DNA of 60,561 bases from Oscillatoriales cyanobacterium (GTDB lineage: Bacteria; Cyanobacteriota; Cyanobacteriia; Cyanobacteriales; Microcoleaceae), in the NCBI GenBank assembly GCA_004292955.1, contig RDXX01000055.1:1-60561 (forward strand), in the 5' to 3' direction. The position numbers were made by a program, and so were the translations under genes. Under the pieces are notes generated by a model. The model did no database searches. It was not told the origin of the DNA and saw only the letters and a program-made list of their open reading frames with translations. Below are positions 25,227-33,742 of the stretch, piece by piece. Numbering within the stretch: position 1 is the stretch's first letter; every line of letters begins with the position of its first letter.

Positions 25227-26426
25227 ATGTCGAAATACTATGTATTTTTCACCAGAAATATCTTGCCACAACCGAATGTAGCCAGCTTAGTTCAAGTTGC
25301 ACACTCAGCAAATGCCGCAGCAAATCTCGGTTATCCAGCAGTTTTGGTATATATCCGTAAAGGATGGAAGGCTTTTAATCCAGTTGATTGGTTTCATCCT
25401 TTTCAACCGAGAAAACCCGATGCAAAACTTGCTCAAATATACAATATTCAAGAGCAATTAAAAATAGCATACTTACCGATGCCGTGGCCGATCGACCTTT
25501 TGAACAGCAAGTGGACAAGTTCCAGTACAATAGTCTCAAAATACTACTTGCCAATTCACCTGCTGAAATCGACTAAAATTGTTCATACTCGCGACTGGAA
25601 CTTTGTTAAAGCTGCCATTAAACACGGGATTCCTGCTATCTACGAACAACACCACCATGAAGATAAGAAGTTTGAGCCGGAGGTTGTTAATAATCCTCTC
25701 TTTCAAATTGCTGTAACTGTTGCAGATACTGTGCGATACAGCATGATTCAAAATGGGATGCCAGCGGAAAAAGTCATTATGCTGCACAATGGTTTTAACC
25801 AGTTGTTTCTGGTGAGACAAACAGAAGCAGCCGAGAATTGGCGGCAGCGATTATTAGCAGGTGGAAGGCAATATTTAGCGGTGTATGCGGGTGGGCTGTA
25901 CCCGTTTAAGGGTGTGGATATGCTGGTGGATGTGGCGCGGGTGTTGCCGGAAGTTCAATTTGCGATCGCCGGTGGTGACTCATCTCAAGTAACAGCATAC
26001 CAGCAGTTAGCCACAGACAAGCAAGTCAAGAACATCAATTTTCTCGGCTACCTGCCTCAAAATCAACTACCCAGCTTGTTGCAAGCCGCCGATGTTTTGA
26101 CTCACCCTCACTGTCAGACAGAGGCTGCGACATTCACATCTCCTTTGAAGTTCTTTGATTATATGGCATCGGGAACTCCTATTGTTGCGACGGAGATTGC
26201 ATCTTTAATGGAATTCAAATCTGGAAATATAGCTGCCATTTGGTGCGAACCTGATAACCCGCACAAGTTCGCGCAAAGCATTCGAGATAGTTTAGCAAAA
26301 TATCCGAGGAGAAGCGAAGGTTATGCAGAAACATTGGGTTTTGTCAAGCAATTTTCGTGGGAAAATAGGATCGAGAGGATTTTGAGTTATGTGGATGAAG
26401 AAGTGCGATCGCAAATTATTCATTAG
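25227..26426 (+). CDS. Glycosyltransferase family 4
   Basis: A 399-residue GT-B enzyme. The GT4 domain includes YLAVYAGGLYPFKGVDMLVDVA, VQFAIAGGDSSQ and the donor-binding segment FTSPLKFFDYMASGTPIVATEIAS, with intact EX7E-like acidic residues nearby. The N-terminal domain carries TRDWNFVKAAIKHGIPAIYEQHHHED, which includes an unusual His-rich loop. The ATG follows an ACCAATT heptamer array with no ribosome binding site. It belongs to the glycan cluster; the sugar is unknown. Confidence 0.88.
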   Translation: MSKYYVFFTRNILPQPNVASLVQVAHSANAAANLGYPAVLVYIRKGWKAFNPVDWFHPFQPRKPDAKLAQIYNIQEQLKIAYLPMPWPIDLLNSKWTSSSTIVSKYYLPIHLLKSTKIVHTRDWNFVKAAIKHGIPAIYEQHHHEDKKFEPEVVNNPLFQIAVTVADTVRYSMIQNGMPAEKVIMLHNGFNQLFLVRQTEAAENWRQRLLAGGRQYLAVYAGGLYPFKGVDMLVDVARVLPEVQFAIAGGDSSQVTAYQQLATDKQVKNINFLGYLPQNQLPSLLQAADVLTHPHCQTEAATFTSPLKFFDYMASGTPIVATEIASLMEFKSGNIAAIWCEPDNPHKFAQSIRDSLAKYPRRSEGYAETLGFVKQFSWENRIERILSYVDEEVRSQIIH

Positions 26427-26460
26427 TTTTGTATAATTTTAAATTACCTATTCCTAGCCC

Positions 26461-26508
26461 CGGCGGTTGAAACCGCGGCTACATAAACAAAGTCCGCCTC
26501 CGCGGACT
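26461..26508 (+). repeat. Double-hairpin interspersed repeat, copy 1
   Basis: Two adjacent stems: GCGGTT-GA-AACCGC (26463-26476) and AGTCCGC-CTCC-GCGGACT (26491-26508). A near-identical copy is at 27493-27540. Each copy ends about ten bases before a start codon. Confidence 0.85.
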
Positions 26509-26517
26509 AAGAGAGAA

Positions 26518-27486
26518 ATGAACCCAATAATTATCAGCGCAATCACCACCTATCCAGGCATGAATCAAAGCGACTGGCTGTGGCAACAAACCCCCCACAA
26601 CTTCGGCAAATGGGGCAACATTCAAATGCTCGCCAACCACCCGGAACCAGATTTTTTGCTCATGTATCAATTTGACTTTCCCCGGCAGCCGAAACAGCAG
26701 TTATGGCTCGACAAAATACGCCATTACAAGCATCCAACACCAGAAAATGACATTCGAGAAAAATTCCGAAATGTCCCCAAAGAACGGATTATTTATTTAA
26801 TCCGAGAACCGCCTTTAGCAGAAGTAATTGAGATTACCAAAGCCAACTACGAACAAGCAAAACTTTATTGCGGTTACGTTTCCGGGCCGGATGATTTTGC
26901 GCCCAATCCCAATTATATGCCCGCGATTTGGTATCACTCAAACTCGTTTCGAGAATTGAATGAAATGCCACCACCAACTAAAACTAAATCCTGTTCTTGG
27001 ATAACTTCGGGCGTTAGTCGCACAGCCAACCACCGACGCAGATTAGATTTTATCAATTTGCTGCAAGAAGCAGAATTAGATTTTGACCTTTACGGGCGAA
27101 ACTTGCCAAGTTGGGCGCAGGGAAACGGCACGGTTAATAATAAATGGCACGCTGTCGCACCTTATTATTACAATTTGGCTGTGGAGAATTATGCCGAAAA
27201 TGATTGGTATGTCAGCGAAAAACTTTGGGATGCTTTGTTAGCTTGGAATTTGCCGATTTATTACGGCGGTTCGGCGGCGGATAAGTTGTTGCCGGCGGGA
27301 AGTTTTTTGCGGCTTCCCAGTTTGGATGAGAAGGGAGTAGAATTTATTAAAGAGGTGATTGCTACGCCGGATTGTTGGCATGAAGCGAGGGATAAAATTG
27401 CTGAAGCTAGGCAAATCATTCTCCACGAATTGAACTTGCTCAATTGGCTGTCTAATTTTGTTTGTCAGGAAATAATATCATGTTAG
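26518..27486 (+). CDS. Putative alpha-1,3-fucosyltransferase (GT10-like)
   Basis: With the start at 26518 the protein has 322 residues. The C-terminal half carries the GT10 donor motif: NLAVENYAENDWYVSEKLWD followed by ALLAWNLPIYYGGS, matching the FENS...YVTEKLWDAL...VPVYYG signature of GDP-fucose transferases. The upstream CSWITSGVSRTANHRRRLDF segment resembles the start of that domain (xxSNCxxxxxRxxf). Upstream in-frame codons overlap the double-hairpin repeat and are unlikely to be translated. Together with the GT11-like gene it suggests a fucosylated product, although no GDP-fucose synthesis genes are in the window. Confidence 0.8.
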   Translation: MNPIIISAITTYPGMNQSDWLWQQTPHNFGKWGNIQMLANHPEPDFLLMYQFDFPRQPKQQLWLDKIRHYKHPTPENDIREKFRNVPKERIIYLIREPPLAEVIEITKANYEQAKLYCGYVSGPDDFAPNPNYMPAIWYHSNSFRELNEMPPPTKTKSCSWITSGVSRTANHRRRLDFINLLQEAELDFDLYGRNLPSWAQGNGTVNNKWHAVAPYYYNLAVENYAENDWYVSEKLWDALLAWNLPIYYGGSAADKLLPAGSFLRLPSLDEKGVEFIKEVIATPDCWHEARDKIAEARQIILHELNLLNWLSNFVCQEIISC

Positions 27487-27492
27487 ATAATT

Positions 27493-27540
27493 CGGCGGTT
27501 GAAACCGCTTCTATACAAACAAAGTCCGCCTACGCGGACT
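27493..27540 (+). repeat. Double-hairpin interspersed repeat, copy 2
   Basis: GCGGTT-GA-AACCGC at 27495-27508 and AGTCCGC-CTAC-GCGGACT at 27523-27540, nearly identical to the copy at 26461. It ends seven bases before the ATG at 27548. Confidence 0.85.
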
Positions 27541-27547
27541 AATAGAT

Positions 27548-28522
27548 ATGAAGGGAATTTGCACGCTAGCAAACGATGTAGTTTACGACCAACTAATTGC
27601 TTTACTCAACAGTATTGAAGTAATTTTAGGTTCAAATATTCCTGTCTGTATTTATCCTTTCGACGAGCATATAGAACAAATCAAAGCAGAAATCATTAAC
27701 CGTCCCAACGTGTTTATTTATGAAGATACTGCATCAATTCAGCGATGGGATGAATTTATGCAAGCCGCCGCACCTGAGCGCTTAAATCGCAAAAAGTTCC
27801 GGCTTTACGGCGCGCACCGCCGCTTTTGCGCTTTCGACGGCCCGTTTGCCAAGTTTATTTACATGGATGCTGATACTTTAGCAATGAATTCGCTAGATGC
27901 GGTTTTTGATAAATTAGATAAATATGATTTTGTGGTTTACGATTTTCAATTTCGCGACCCAACTAAAGTCTACAACATTGATTCGCCAAAACTGCTGGAA
28001 GTTTTTGAGCAAAATCGGCTCGACTCGGAAATATTTTGTTCTGGATTTTACGCCAGCAAGCAAGGAGTTTTTGACCGTGATACTAGAGAATGGCTGTTAG
28101 GTAAACTGCTATCTGGGGAGGCGGAAATTCTCTATGCAGGTGCGGGAGAACAGCCGTTGCTCAATTATATGGTGATGAAAACGGGGATGAACAGCTATAA
28201 TTTTGGTTGCAGTCTCCCGGATGATGAAAAAACTGGTTGCAGTGTCACTTCCCCACATTTTCAAACCCGAGATAACATTTTGTACGACAAGGGAAATCGC
28301 CTGACTTACCTTCATTATATTGGGGTGCAGCCGGATTTAATTCGGAGAGTTTGTGCTGGCGAAAATATTGAGTTTCCCTACCGCGATTTGTTTCTACATT
28401 ACCGCTTTCTTCGGGAACCCTCGAAGCGGCCGGTTTTTAGGGAACCGCTAAAGTCTTATGCTGATATTTCTGCGCCGAGTTTGCTAGAAAGAGTCTTGAG
28501 AAGGTTGAGGATAAATTTATGA
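27548..28522 (+). CDS. Npun_R2821/Npun_R2823-like GT-fold protein, paralog 1
   Basis: The first of three related proteins in a row (324 residues). It resembles the cyanobacterial family named after Npun_R2821, thought to have a GT8-like nucleotide-sugar fold. The start MKGICTLANDVVYDQLIALL, the DxD motif in KFIYMDADTLAM, and the NYMVMKTG and HYIGVQPDLIRRVCAGE segments are shared with paralog 3. The repeated final motif is PYRDLFLHYRFL. The stop overlaps the next start by four bases (ATGA). Donor, acceptor and product are unknown; the clustering suggests sequential additions to one glycan. Confidence 0.75.
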   Translation: MKGICTLANDVVYDQLIALLNSIEVILGSNIPVCIYPFDEHIEQIKAEIINRPNVFIYEDTASIQRWDEFMQAAAPERLNRKKFRLYGAHRRFCAFDGPFAKFIYMDADTLAMNSLDAVFDKLDKYDFVVYDFQFRDPTKVYNIDSPKLLEVFEQNRLDSEIFCSGFYASKQGVFDRDTREWLLGKLLSGEAEILYAGAGEQPLLNYMVMKTGMNSYNFGCSLPDDEKTGCSVTSPHFQTRDNILYDKGNRLTYLHYIGVQPDLIRRVCAGENIEFPYRDLFLHYRFLREPSKRPVFREPLKSYADISAPSLLERVLRRLRINL

Positions 28523-29391
28523 GTCGCGGTATTTATATTGTTGCTAATGATAAGGTGATGGAAAGTGCGATCGCCCTTTTAGCCAGCATACGCCTGTACA
28601 ATTGTCAAGTACCAGTTTTTTTAATCCCGTTTGACGACAATTATCTGCAAGTCGCTGCCGCCCTCAGCAGCCTCTATGGTGTGCAATTGTACCCAAATCT
28701 GGGGTTTGTGGAACAGTTTACCAGGGAAATTGGCCAAATATTCGATCGCAACTTTCTAGCCCTTCCCAACAAAATGCGGAAACTCTGCGCCTGGTTTGGC
28801 CCCCTCGACGAATTTCTGTACATCGATACCGACATCATCGTCTTTGAAGACATCGCAGCCAACCTCAACAAACTCTCAGAAGTAGACTTTTTTTGCTGCG
28901 ACTATCACCACCTCAACGAAAAACTGCGAAATATATTTTCACCCATTGTCAAAGAACAAAATATCTTTACCGACTCACAGCTTCAAGATGTATTCAACAG
29001 CGGTTTTTGGGCTTCCCGAAAAGGCACGATTGCAGAATCGCAAATGTATGAAATTTTGCGGGAATGTTCGCAACATCGAGAATATTTTGACTTTACTCAA
29101 AATGTCACAGACCAGCCTATACTAAATTATATGATTCTCAAGTTAATTTTCAAACGCTGGAATCTTGTTAAAGATTCAGCAGCAGAACCTGGAAGCTGGG
29201 CTGGTTCTACACATTTTCAGGAAATAGATTATGTGCTTTATGACAAAGGCAAAAGATTAAAATATATTCACTGGGCTGGAATACCAATTAAATCCGGTAC
29301 TCCTTATTGGAAACTTTGGCGATATTATCGTTATTTGGATGAAAGAAAACCAAATTTAATGCAAAAAATCCTTCAGCCTTTCAGTAGATGA
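28519..29391 (+). CDS. Npun_R2821/Npun_R2823-like GT-fold protein, paralog 2
   Basis: A 290-residue diverged paralog of its neighbours. It shares the start pattern (GIYIVANDKVMESAIALLAS), the DxD motif in FLYIDTDIIVFE, FNSGFWASRKG, QPILNYMILK and VLYDKGKRLKYIHWAG. It lacks the charged insert near residue 55-80 seen in paralog 3, and has a shorter C-terminus. The four-base overlap with paralog 1 indicates translational coupling. A GT-A fold is inferred from the DxD motif; the specific reaction is unknown. Confidence 0.72.
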   Translation: MSRGIYIVANDKVMESAIALLASIRLYNCQVPVFLIPFDDNYLQVAAALSSLYGVQLYPNLGFVEQFTREIGQIFDRNFLALPNKMRKLCAWFGPLDEFLYIDTDIIVFEDIAANLNKLSEVDFFCCDYHHLNEKLRNIFSPIVKEQNIFTDSQLQDVFNSGFWASRKGTIAESQMYEILRECSQHREYFDFTQNVTDQPILNYMILKLIFKRWNLVKDSAAEPGSWAGSTHFQEIDYVLYDKGKRLKYIHWAGIPIKSGTPYWKLWRYYRYLDERKPNLMQKILQPFSR

Positions 29392-29420
29392 GGATAAACT
29401 GATATGTTATATTATTATCA

Positions 29421-29622
29421 ACAAGCTTTGAGGAACAGGCAAGATGCCTGTTCCACAATTCATAAATTTTATTGTGGTTTTGACTTTAAACAAGCTTTGA
29501 GGAACAGGCAAGATGCCTAAATTTTATTGTGCTTTTAACTTTAAACAAGCTTTGAGGAACAGGCAAGATGCCTGTTCCACAGTCAATCATTTTTATTGTG
29601 GTGTGGGCATCTTGCCCGCACC
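29421..29622 (+). repeat. Three copies of an AGGCAAGATGCCT palindromic repeat
   Basis: ACAAGCTTTGAGGAACAGGC begins at 29421, 29490 and 29545. Each copy contains the palindrome AACAGGCA-AGA-TGCCTGTT or part of it (copy 2 is truncated after TGCCT). The array ends with the related GGGCATCTTGCCC motif at about 29605, the same family as the array at 43513. Confidence 0.85.
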
Positions 29623-29645
29623 TAAACAGTTACTTATTAACAACT

Positions 29646-30671
29646 ATGACTGATGGTATTTATATTCTAGGCAATGATGTGGTTTTTGATCACTTAGTCG
29701 CTTTATTGAATAGTCTCGAAGTTAATGGGGCGAAAACTATTCCTGTTTGCATCATTCCCTACGATGATAACTTGCAAAAAGTTCGAGTAGAAATTGCCTC
29801 GCGAAGCAATGTTACTCTATTTGACAATGCCGATTCCATCCAATTTTGGGAAGACTTCGCGACTGTAGTTTGGACATCTCACCAAAAAGCTCAAAAAGTT
29901 TGGCAAGCTAAAGGTTGGGCGCCAGTTCACTGTTTGGGAATGCACCGAAAATTTTGCTGTTTTGATGGCCCTTTTGACAAGTTTGTCTATTTTGATGCCG
30001 ACACTCTGTTAATGGGTTCTCTGGATTATATTTATCAAAAACTTGATGAATTTGATTGGGTAGCTAACGATTTTCAATACAAATCTGACCTCAATTATGT
30101 CTTTGATTTATCATCAGAAAAACTCGCAGCATTTTTTGAGATTGAAAAACTGGAATCTCAGATTTTTTGTGCTGGTTGGTTTGCTGCAAAAAAAGGTATT
30201 TTAAATCGCAATAACTTAGCCGAACTTTTAGATAAATTGACTTCAGGAGAAGCAGAAATTTTGTCTTTGCGGGGAACTGACCAACCTTTATTTAACTATT
30301 TAGTCGCCCGCAGCGCTATCTCTTTTTATAATTTTGCTTATCATCAACCTGCACTGATAACGGGAAATCATTGGTCTTCTCAATTTGATGTGATAGATTA
30401 TGTTTTATACGACAAAGGACGGCGGCTGACTTATTTGCATTACATGAGTATTTCGGCTGCAAAATTTACTCGATTGTGTGCGGGCGAAGATGTTGAGATT
30501 CCTTACCGCGATGTATTTCTGCACTACCGCTATTTGAATTCGCCGGAAACACGACCAAAACTCGCGCCTCCCAATTTGTTACTGCGCTTGCAGAGGAATT
30601 TCAAAAGTTGGGGTATTCAAAGGGTTAATAATGTTCTATTTAAGTTGCGGATTTTAATAAAGAAGGACTAA
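29646..30671 (+). CDS. Npun_R2821/Npun_R2823-like GT-fold protein, paralog 3
   Basis: From the ATG at 29646 the protein has 341 residues. It is closest to paralog 1: TDGIYILGNDVVFDHLVALL, MHRKFCCFDGPFDKFVYFDA with the DxD motif, SQIFCAGWFAAKKGIL, GTDQPLFNYLVARS, DKGRRLTYLHYMSI and CAGEDVEIPYRDVFLHYRYL all match. An insert around residues 75-100 is rich in Trp and Lys. The upstream in-frame codons lie within the palindromic repeat array and are not a plausible start. It closes the glycan cluster. Confidence 0.75.
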   Translation: MTDGIYILGNDVVFDHLVALLNSLEVNGAKTIPVCIIPYDDNLQKVRVEIASRSNVTLFDNADSIQFWEDFATVVWTSHQKAQKVWQAKGWAPVHCLGMHRKFCCFDGPFDKFVYFDADTLLMGSLDYIYQKLDEFDWVANDFQYKSDLNYVFDLSSEKLAAFFEIEKLESQIFCAGWFAAKKGILNRNNLAELLDKLTSGEAEILSLRGTDQPLFNYLVARSAISFYNFAYHQPALITGNHWSSQFDVIDYVLYDKGRRLTYLHYMSISAAKFTRLCAGEDVEIPYRDVFLHYRYLNSPETRPKLAPPNLLLRLQRNFKSWGIQRVNNVLFKLRILIKKD

Positions 30672-30714
30672 AGTCCTTACTACGAACCAACCCTCTTCGT
30701 TGTAAAAGAGGGTT
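30663..30714. repeat. Half copy of the GTTCGTAGTGAGGAC interspersed palindrome
   Basis: AAGGACTAAAGTCCTTACTA then CGAACC matches the right half of the full copies at 35823 and 51877. It is followed by an AACCCTCTT...AAGAGGGTT hairpin that could act as terminator for the glycan cluster. Confidence 0.65.
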
Positions 30715-30723
30715 GATGTTTAA

Positions 30724-31104
30724 CTATGGTTCTTCAAAAAAAGAATCCAAGTCTAAGGCTTGGGAACCTCCGCGTTGTAGTTCAATTAAAACTTTGGCTA
30801 GTTGAGTCCAAACTAGCCATGCTGTTAGTAGTGTCAGGGGCAGGGCTAGAACGTAGGACAGTAATTTGGGGAAGCCGAATATCTCCATTCCTGAAGCTAA
30901 AAATACGCAAATTCCGCCGGCCATTCCCAAAAAAGGCAACTGCAATTGTAGACCTTTTAGGTTGGACAAAGTACGGCTAGAACGATTTTTAGACCAGAGT
31001 TGTACGGCTTGTTTGAGAGTTGCTTCAAAGGCTAAGCCTGATGCCATACCTGCTATTAATCCAGCAGTCATTAAAAAATAGGGAGGTTCTGGAAAGTAAT
31101 ACAC
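30724..31104 (-). CDS. Conserved membrane protein of unknown function
   Basis: A 126-residue protein with three probable transmembrane helices: about residues 9-28 ([20 protein letters not shown]), 56-74 ([19 protein letters not shown]) and 80-102 ([19 protein letters not shown]). A basic loop lies between helices 1 and 2, and the C-terminus is acidic (DLDSFFEEP). No known domain is recognised. It lies convergent to the glycan cluster and upstream of nothing obvious on its strand. Confidence 0.65.
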   Translation of the reverse strand: MYYFPEPPYFLMTAGLIAGMASGLAFEATLKQAVQLWSKNRSSRTLSNLKGLQLQLPFLGMAGGICVFLASGMEIFGFPKLLSYVLALPLTLLTAWLVWTQLAKVLIELQRGGSQALDLDSFFEEP

Positions 31105-31133
31105 GAATAATTCTTTTGGGGTAATGGGAAAAT

Positions 31134-31199
31134 TGGGAATTGGGGATGGGGAATTGGGAATTGGGAATTGGGAATTGGGAATTGGGAATTGGGAATTGG
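31134..31199 (+). repeat. Heptanucleotide tandem repeat (GGGAATT)n
   Basis: About nine 7-bp units with one irregular unit at the left, located just upstream of the membrane protein gene at 30724-31104. Confidence 0.92.
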
Positions 31200-31217
31200 C
31201 AAAAGTAGAATTATTTT

Positions 31218-31275
31218 TCTTCCTTCTTCCTTCTTCCTTCTTCCTTCTTCCTTCTTCCCTCTTGCTTCTTCCTTC
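31218..31275 (+). repeat. Heptanucleotide tandem repeat (TTCCTTC)n
   Basis: About eight 7-bp units, the same unit as at 5587, ending three bases from the UbiB-like gene stop codon. Confidence 0.92.
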
Positions 31276-31278
31276 TAA

Positions 31279-32955
31279 TTAAAATCGATTCAGCGCGGCT
31301 GTTCCTGCTGTGGAGAACTCTGTCAAAGCGCCTAAAGCAACGTTGAACAAGCGACTTGGTTGCAGGTCTTCTTTGACTAAGTTCCAGAGGCTGCCAACTT
31401 CTTCGGTGTGAATTCGATCGTCCTCAATCAAGGCTAACATTACCTGGCGTCTCAAAAACGACCCTTCCTCTGACAGCAAAAATTGCAAGCCGAGTTGGGC
31501 TGTGGGTAGCAGGTCGAAACTGCGATCGGATCTGGCGATCACAATCATCTCCTCTAATCTATTCCACTGGAATTTGCCATCTTTGAATAATACCTCAATC
31601 AGGCGACGGCGCAATGCCGGAGATTCTCCGTTTAACAAACGTCGGGCTACATAGGGATAGGCTACCTCAACTATCTTGAAATCTGGATTGAGGCTAAGGG
31701 CTAAACCTTCTTCTGTGACGAGAGACCGAATAATTAAGGCAAATTTGGCGGGGACTCGGAAAGGATAGTCGTACATCAACTCCGAAAACTCGTCTGTAAT
31801 CGTCTTGAAGTTAAAGTCTCCTACCTTTTCGCCGACGATATCGCCGAGGACAGATTCCAGCGCCGGGACGATCGGCATAATATCTGTATCTGGTGTCAAA
31901 AACCCAAGTTTTACAAAATCCTGGGCTAACTCTAAATAATCTTTGTTGATCAAGTGAACGACAGAATCAACCAAAGTTTCTTTAGTTGTTTCTTCCATCT
32001 GATCCATCATCCCAAAATCGATGTAAGCCATGCGGCCGTCCGCTAAGGCAAACAGATTTCCTGGATGGGGGTCTGCGTGAAAAAAACCGTGTTCCAGTAA
32101 CTGCCGCAAACCGCTGCGAACTCCGATTTCAATTAAGCTATTAGTGTCTAAACCGGCGGCTTTGACACTTGCCATATCTGTCAGTTTGATACCGTCAATC
32201 CATTCGAGAGTGAGAACGCATTTTGCAGTATAGCGCCAGTAAATGCTCGGAACTTTTACGGTCGGGTCGTCGGCAAAATTGGTCGCAAATTTTTCGGCGT
32301 TGCGGCCTTCGTTGATATAGTCAATTTCCTCGAATAATTTAATACCGAATTCATCGACTATTAAACAGAGGTCGTGACCGAGATTTAGTGGCAACAACGG
32401 GCCCAACCATCCAGCAGCCCAGCGCATTAAGTAAAGGTCAAGGCTCAAGATTGGTAGCAAATTCGGTCGCTGAACTTTGACTGCTACTTCTTCTCCGGTG
32501 ATTAAACGGGCTTTATAAACTTGACCGAGACTGGCGGCGGCGACTGGTTCGGGGGAGATTTCGCTGTAAGTTTCGCTGATTTTGCGATCGAGTTCTGCTT
32601 CAATAATCTCAAATGCTCGCACCGAATCAAAGGGCGGCAGTTGATCCTGAAGTTTGATTAGTTCTATGAGAAAGTCTTTGCGGATTAAGTCTGGTCTAGT
32701 AGACAGGGCTTGGCCGACTTTAATGAAAGTGGGGCCTAAGCGAGTGAGTATTAGTCGCAGATGGGCGGCGCGTTCCGGCTGGTGGGCGGCAACTTCGTGC
32801 TGCCAACTGTCCCACAGCATTCCGAGTACGAAGCCTGCAAATGACCAAATAACGGTTATTGCTCGCCAAATTGCTTTCCAAGGACGGTTGCGGTAATATT
32901 GGGCGATCGCCTGTGGATCGTAGCGTCTAGCCTGAGTGAATTGATACTGAGGCAC
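31279..32955 (-). CDS. ABC1/UbiB/AarF-type atypical protein kinase-like protein
   Basis: A 558-residue member of the UbiB family, which affects isoprenoid quinone synthesis and lipid homeostasis in bacteria and plastids. The family's KxGQ motif appears in [25 protein letters not shown] is the alanine-rich loop replacing the usual glycine-rich loop, and VAVKVQRP holds the ATP-binding Lys. [10 protein letters not shown] is the catalytic-loop equivalent, and YIDFGMMDQ is the DFG-like metal site. In cyanobacteria such proteins are often near thylakoid functions; here the neighbours give no pathway. A hydrophobic stretch at about 28-48 may associate with membrane. Confidence 0.92.
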   Translation of the reverse strand: MPQYQFTQARRYDPQAIAQYYRNRPWKAIWRAITVIWSFAGFVLGMLWDSWQHEVAAHQPERAAHLRLILTRLGPTFIKVGQALSTRPDLIRKDFLIELIKLQDQLPPFDSVRAFEIIEAELDRKISETYSEISPEPVAAASLGQVYKARLITGEEVAVKVQRPNLLPILSLDLYLMRWAAGWLGPLLPLNLGHDLCLIVDEFGIKLFEEIDYINEGRNAEKFATNFADDPTVKVPSIYWRYTAKCVLTLEWIDGIKLTDMASVKAAGLDTNSLIEIGVRSGLRQLLEHGFFHADPHPGNLFALADGRMAYIDFGMMDQMEETTKETLVDSVVHLINKDYLELAQDFVKLGFLTPDTDIMPIVPALESVLGDIVGEKVGDFNFKTITDEFSELMYDYPFRVPAKFALIIRSLVTEEGLALSLNPDFKIVEVAYPYVARRLLNGESPALRRRLIEVLFKDGKFQWNRLEEMIVIARSDRSFDLLPTAQLGLQFLLSEEGSFLRRQVMLALIEDDRIHTEEVGSLWNLVKEDLQPSRLFNVALGALTEFSTAGTAALNRF

Positions 32956-33004
32956 TCGTTTATTTTCCTCTTGTTTTATGAAAATTGCAGCTTAAATTGA
33001 GATT

Positions 33005-33084
33005 GGGCATCGGGCATCGGGCATCGGGCATCGGGCATAAAAGCATCGGGCATCGGGCATCGGGCATCGGGCATCGGGCATCGG
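33005..33084 (+). repeat. Heptanucleotide tandem repeat (GGGCATC)n
   Basis: About eleven 7-bp units interrupted once by ATAAAAGCATC. It lies just upstream of the UbiB-like gene. Confidence 0.92.
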
Positions 33085-33100
33085 AAGTCGAAAGTTAAAA

Positions 33101-33165
33101 CCTTCTTCCGTCTTCCTTCTTCCGTCTTTCTTCTTCCTTCTTCCTTCTTCCTTCTTCCTTCTTCA
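33101..33165 (+). repeat. Heptanucleotide tandem repeat (CTTCTTC)n with CGTCTTC variants
   Basis: About nine 7-bp units of the TTCCTTC family, diverged on the left side. Confidence 0.9.
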
Positions 33166-33260
33166 TCATTGACCGATCGCAAATTTTAGGCGAGCGGAAA
33201 ATGCACCCGTTGAAGGCGGATTGCCAGCCTAAATTTGTTTCTTTTCATTAAATATAGTAC

Positions 33261-33612
33261 TTGACACTCCTCGACTATCAAGGTACGAGGATTCTTGGGC
33301 TGAATCGTGCCTCTACCAACAATGTCAGTTTTGGTCTTACAGTTTCATGTCTAGTCCGACTACACCTTTTACAGCAAGCACTCTTACGGACTACTCCCCA
33401 AGCGTAAATTCGCGTGTGTCCCACGCTATTTGATTTTTATTTGCTCTTACCGTGTGGATTTGGTTTTTACCATTGACGGTTAAAGATTTTGAGATCCCGG
33501 AGTAGGACGTTCAACCTGTTTCCTCACGTTCTCACGGTCAGCAACCTACGAATACTATAGCAGAAAGCCGTCAAGCTTATGACGGGGTTTTAAACCCAAA
33601 TTTCTGATAAAA
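33261..33612 (-). mobile_element. Remnant or non-autonomous derivative of an IS200/IS605 TnpB element
   Basis: Read on the minus strand, the segment ends with CCAAGAATCCTCGTACC and CGAGGAGTGTCAA, the form of right end found in many cyanobacterial tnpB elements, preceded by GTAGAGGCACGATTCAGCCC and GTAGTCCGTAAGAGTG. The other end carries two small palindromes (GGGTTTTAAACCC at 33585-33597 and CCGTC...GACGG). There is no open tnpB frame. It is about 350 bp and differs in sequence from the element at 329-1482. Recognition rests on remembered similarity of such ends, so it needs a database comparison. Confidence 0.5.
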
Positions 33613-33742
33613 GTACAAGTGATCAGTCAAAACACTTAATATGTTTTCCTGACCGCTGCACCAGTACGACACTGCAACCCTACAATTCCTCTATTCTCAG
33701 GTATTTCTTTCGATCGGGCGATCGCACAAAAGCCACTAAATC

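Noticed and set aside
32976..33182. 68-codon minus-strand frame
   Set aside because: A translation of the GGGCATC and CTTCTTC heptamer arrays.
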